NCBI GenBank assembly: GCA_026168455.1
Contig: CM047431.1
Location: forward strand, 46,193,466-46,257,465
Source: Theocolax elegans
Lineage: Eukaryota > Arthropoda > Insecta > Hymenoptera > Cerocephalidae
Length of the DNA stretch: 64,000 nucleotides
Reading direction: 5' to 3'
Shown here: positions 60,601 through 64,000 of the stretch, piece after piece
Numbering within the stretch: position 1 is the first letter of the stretch
Layout of the letters: each line of letters starts with the position of its first letter
Notes under the pieces: generated by a model
Databases searched by the model: none
Told to the model about the DNA's origin: nothing
The model's input: only the letters and a program-made list of their open reading frames with translations
Translations under genes and position numbers: made by a program

Positions 60601-61580
60601 TACTTTTTTATGTGATACACATATATACCTATACTGTACGTAAAATGTATATATATATAAACTGTGTAAAAATTTTCGTGTAAGTCGAACATTAACGGGT
60701 ACCCATATAAGAATTCTTATGTAACTCGAGTGCTAAAACTTCTAATAAATATTATAGAAAAAAATTAAATATTTTTATTAACATTAATATCAATTCCATT
60801 GATTTAGATATGCATGCGTAGGGACGCGCACATATTAACGGTTGTTTTTAATCATAATTTATATTCTCAAAACTGAAATATACAAATTAAAGTTAAAAAT
60901 TAAATTTAGTTTGGTAGTAATTATAGCAAAAATGTATAAATTTAATATTGGTTTATATATAGGGGGATTCAAATAAAAAAAGAGAATATTTAATAATCAA
61001 ACTTATGACACTTTAATAAAATATCATAAGAAAGTATGGGATTTTACTGCACGAGAACTGAACTAAGAAAGACGCCTAAAACTGAGAAAACATTCAAATA
61101 CTACGCATTTTATGCTTATACTGCACATACATGGATAACAAGCTATGTTCTAAAAATGGTCAGTTACACCGACCACCGAGTACGTCGATGTAGTCACATT
61201 ATATGGCAGTGCCATAAAACCCTTCTCTTTTTGTCACCTTTACCGAGACAAACATATGGTCGAGTGATTTTTGTAAACGACATTTTTCCCATTATTTTAC
61301 GTGTATATATTCCAACATTTAAAGTAGCAGTAACTTAAGACAGTAAAAAGAATTAGTGTGTTTGAAACCTGGAGGAAATTGGTTGTTCCTGCTCGATTGA
61401 ATAATAAAATTCATACAGTTTTATAAAAATTAAGATATTAATTGACAATTGAAAGGAACTTGCTTTGAATACGTATATATAAAATAATACGATCCGGGGA
61501 GAGACCATTTTATTAAATTGAATGCGAACCACACACAAAATTCCCAAGCCGATGCTTCTCGGATAGTCAATTCATTGATA

Positions 61581-61680
61581 CTATGAATTCTTTATTTCAT
61601 TGCATCTTCTTTTAAATTTTTTTCAATAAACTATGAATTCTTTATTTCATTGTATTTCCTTTTAAAATTTTTTAAATCTT
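61581..61680. repeat. two-copy tandem repeat, 50-bp period
   Basis: CTATGAATTCTTTATTTCAT at 61581 and 61631, followed by T-rich sequence in both. Confidence 0.85.
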
Positions 61681-63339
61681 TGGTTAAAAACTTAAAATTT
61701 TTCAATCCAAGAAGTATAGTCAAAAAATGCGAGAAAAACAGTTTTTTCTACATAGCTACATAGTCTATACTTTTTATTAATTTTAGGGTGATACACTCCA
61801 ATTTCTGATTACACATTTATACGTATATAAACAAGTAAATACTAAATATAATATATATTTATTATTATAAATAATAATCGGACGTTTTCCTTAATCTATT
61901 AATACTTTACAAGATTGTCCAAATGTTTTTTTGTATCAAACATTATTTATTGTTAACATGTTAACAAAATAATTAATAATTCGATACTAATCAGAAATTT
62001 GATAATACATATTAGCATGCAGAGACTCTGGGAAATGAAATTATCGAGTAACAAATATAAAGTAATTAAAAAATACTATATAGCAAACTTTAGTGCTTAA
62101 CTTTCAGTAACTTTGACTCGAGTGATTAAGCAGTATTCAGAATTAAATTTGAATATCTCTTAAGTAATTGGTGCTTGAGTTATTTTTACGTGAGGCTATC
62201 GAATTATCGAAAGGATATTAGGGTGCTTTACTATAAATTTTTACGCAACTTGAGCAGGTATAAATATAATTTTCAAGTTTTTTATTACGTAATTTTTCAA
62301 TAATTAATCAATAAACTTTGTGTTAATTAGATGGTTATTAACAAATATCATAACGTGTATCATAATATTTTAGTAGCTAATACAATCGAGAGTTCGATCG
62401 TTTCGTTAATGCATCGTGTTGTTGGAAGTGAATATTTGTATCTTAAGAATATGCCATACTCAAATTTCATCCTTTCTACCTTATCGGTAGAAAAATCGAT
62501 ACGGTGAAAAGACAGTTTTAGCTGATGAAATTCTAAGAGTTCATTACCCATCCTTGGTTAATAAACAATCTGAGTAGAAAAACTTTAGGCAGAGATTTTC
62601 AAGCGAGGAGTTTTATCGTCCAAGTTGAAGATCATCTTTCAGATTATACATGTATCGAACAATACTTTTTTGATGCAGGGGGTGTAAATGCGATTTTACT
62701 TATATACAAACGAGCTGTGCGTAACATCGAATTTTTATTCACACTGTATCAAAAAATAAATTTATAGAGGTCGTACGTAAGCTAAAGTTGTAAAAAATGT
62801 GTACTAATTGTTGGTAAAATGGATGGTTCTTGAAAAGTGAAAATTGAGTACGACATCCCGTTAACTACGTATAAAATCCCCATATACGTGTTTCGTGTAT
62901 ATATATGTAAAATCTTTCTCTTCATGGTATAGCTGAAGATATCAGGGATGTGATAGTAATGGTTAATACATATTCATTCATTTGTCGCAAATATCCACTT
63001 GAATTGAATACTAACACGCGTTGGATAACCTTTGAAGTCGAATCGAATAATAAATCCCTGTTTTTCTCGACATAAAAAAAAATCTTCATACGCTTATACC
63101 GAATAATCACAACGATTGCGATGTCTGTCTAACGACTCGTCGACATCTCCTCGTTCGTATATAGATGTATATATGTATATCATGCACATTCTCGGAACTG
63201 CGGGCGCGAAAAAAAAAGGAGAAATATAAAGTCGAGCTGATTCACTTCCGGCGTGGCTCCCACGTAAATGCACCAGAGTGAGACGCTCGTGTGTGTGTGT
63301 ATGTATATATATATATATATGTATATAATGTACCTTAGC

Positions 63340-63480
63340 CCGCTTTGCAGGCAAGTCCTTTGTCCTCGTTGTAATACCCTCTCTGTGGTGCACATGCGCC
63401 GCGGGTACATCACGCACCGATTGTACCTCTTGCCGCCTTGCTTCTATACGTGCACCTCGGTACCCCGATGAAAAAAAAAG
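63340..63480. other. CpG-rich patch of unknown nature near the window end
   Basis: Locally GC-rich with open frames on both strands (plus: PLCRQVLCPRCNTLSVVHM; minus: RRQEVQSVRDVPAAHVHHRE). A minus-strand donor-like CTAAG|GTAC lies at its left side. It could be an exon or promoter of a gene beyond the window, but neither strand matches a family I know. Confidence 0.25.
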
Positions 63481-64000
63481 AACCACTCGCACTCTCTTTC
63501 TCTCGGGTATATTGATTTTTTTTTCTTTTTCGTTCTTACGAGACCGACGTTGGGACTTTTCGTTATCATCGTCACGCGGATGGGATTCGTTTCGTATATT
63601 TTCCTGCTTCGTCTTTTCTTTGTAGCTCGTTGGTTTATTTCTTTTTTTTTGTTCACTCTAAAGGGGAGAATTCGAGCGCGTTCGATTGATTTTTCGAACG
63701 AGTGCACCTATTGTCTTTTAAAAATTAATGTACACGTTCTACGGAGACTCTCGGAAGGTATAGCTCACGAAATCTCGGTAAGCATCCAAAATGTAAGGTT
63801 ACTCGTTCCACGGAATTTTTCGTTTTGGCGTTATGTATCATCTCGTATTGTTTAGTGTCAACGGAAAGATGATATATCCACGCGCGTGTACGTATAGCAT
63901 AATTGTATGTATTATGTTTGTATGATGCATTAAAAAAATAATAATCTGCATTTAATTCAATATGAATTATATGAATGTGTGTTGCCTGTTTGTGTAATAA

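Larger units (their letters stand above)
33187..64000 (+). other. very long first intron of the prominin-like gene, or intron plus intergenic DNA
   Basis: From the donor at 33187 to the window end I recognise no exon on either strand that fits prominin or any other family. The listed repeats occupy part of it. Stretches 33190-34600, 37260-39800, 43050-44180, 44280-46600, 47530-49380, 57680-61570 and 61690-63330 show only AT-rich DNA and small microsatellites. Some short open frames (for example 43567-43854 and 46155-46364) lack family or splice support. Confidence 0.5.

Noticed and set aside
62820..62867. End of a TTAA-family element (GTACGACATCCCG followed by TTAA)
   Set aside because: Only the last bases match. 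No second end or internal blocks could be identified.
1..64000. CRISPR arrays, operons, bacterial-type systems
   Set aside because: The window is clearly eukaryotic nuclear DNA with spliced genes. No regularly spaced repeats with unique spacers are present.

Overview
The window is AT-rich eukaryotic nuclear DNA with long introns, GT-AG splice signals, dense microsatellites and many short inverted-repeat transposons. The recognisable proteins (a WAKE/ANKFN1-type C-terminus, an animal haem peroxidase and a prominin-like N-terminus) point to an insect. GC-richer exons in a very AT-rich background would suit a hymenopteran, but nothing here proves the order. Gene models were built by hand from splice sites, reading phase and family motifs. 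No search or transcript data were available.

Layout, all genes on the + strand. (1) 1-4772: the last two coding exons of a WAKE/ANKFN1-like gene, separated by a 3.4-kb intron that holds a tRNA-derived SINE and a 595-bp foldback element. A likely long 3' UTR runs towards 8.4 kb. (2) 4.8-18.3 kb: mostly non-coding, with microsatellites, a perfect 308-bp tandem duplication (12677-13292), a CpG-rich island near 12.3-12.5 kb and one uncertain coding-like patch at 16.1-16.36 kb. (3) 18503-28692: a complete secreted haem peroxidase gene in 13 coding exons (1348 codons plus stop, phases consistent throughout). It has a signal peptide, an acidic pro-region, a full catalytic domain and an unusual 540-residue Pro/Asn/Arg/Tyr-rich tail. 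Its introns carry a dead LINE reverse-transcriptase fragment and a nearly perfect foldback MITE. (4) 28.7-32.4 kb: intergenic, packed with related TTAA-flanked and foldback repeats and a second SINE copy. (5) 32.4-33.19 kb: a GAGA-rich, GC-rich promoter region and the first coding exon of a prominin-like membrane protein. (6) 33187-64000: no further exon was recognised, so this looks like a first intron of more than 30 kb, or intron plus intergenic DNA. It is full of small DNA transposons (hAT-like, foldback and other inverted-repeat elements) and holds a 2.6-kb near-identical tandem duplication at 49.4-54.6 kb. A foldback transposon whose inverted repeats are built of short tandem repeats lies at 55798-56919.

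The three genes have no obvious shared pathway: a neuronal scaffold protein, an extracellular oxidative enzyme and a membrane-protrusion protein. The most interesting points are the self-contained Tyr/Pro-rich tail of the peroxidase, its inferred GC-AG and in-frame retainable introns, the tandem-repeat foldback transposon family, a perfect 33-bp hairpin, a cluster of GTAAAGT motifs in both orientations, and a recent duplication that may partly be an assembly artefact.
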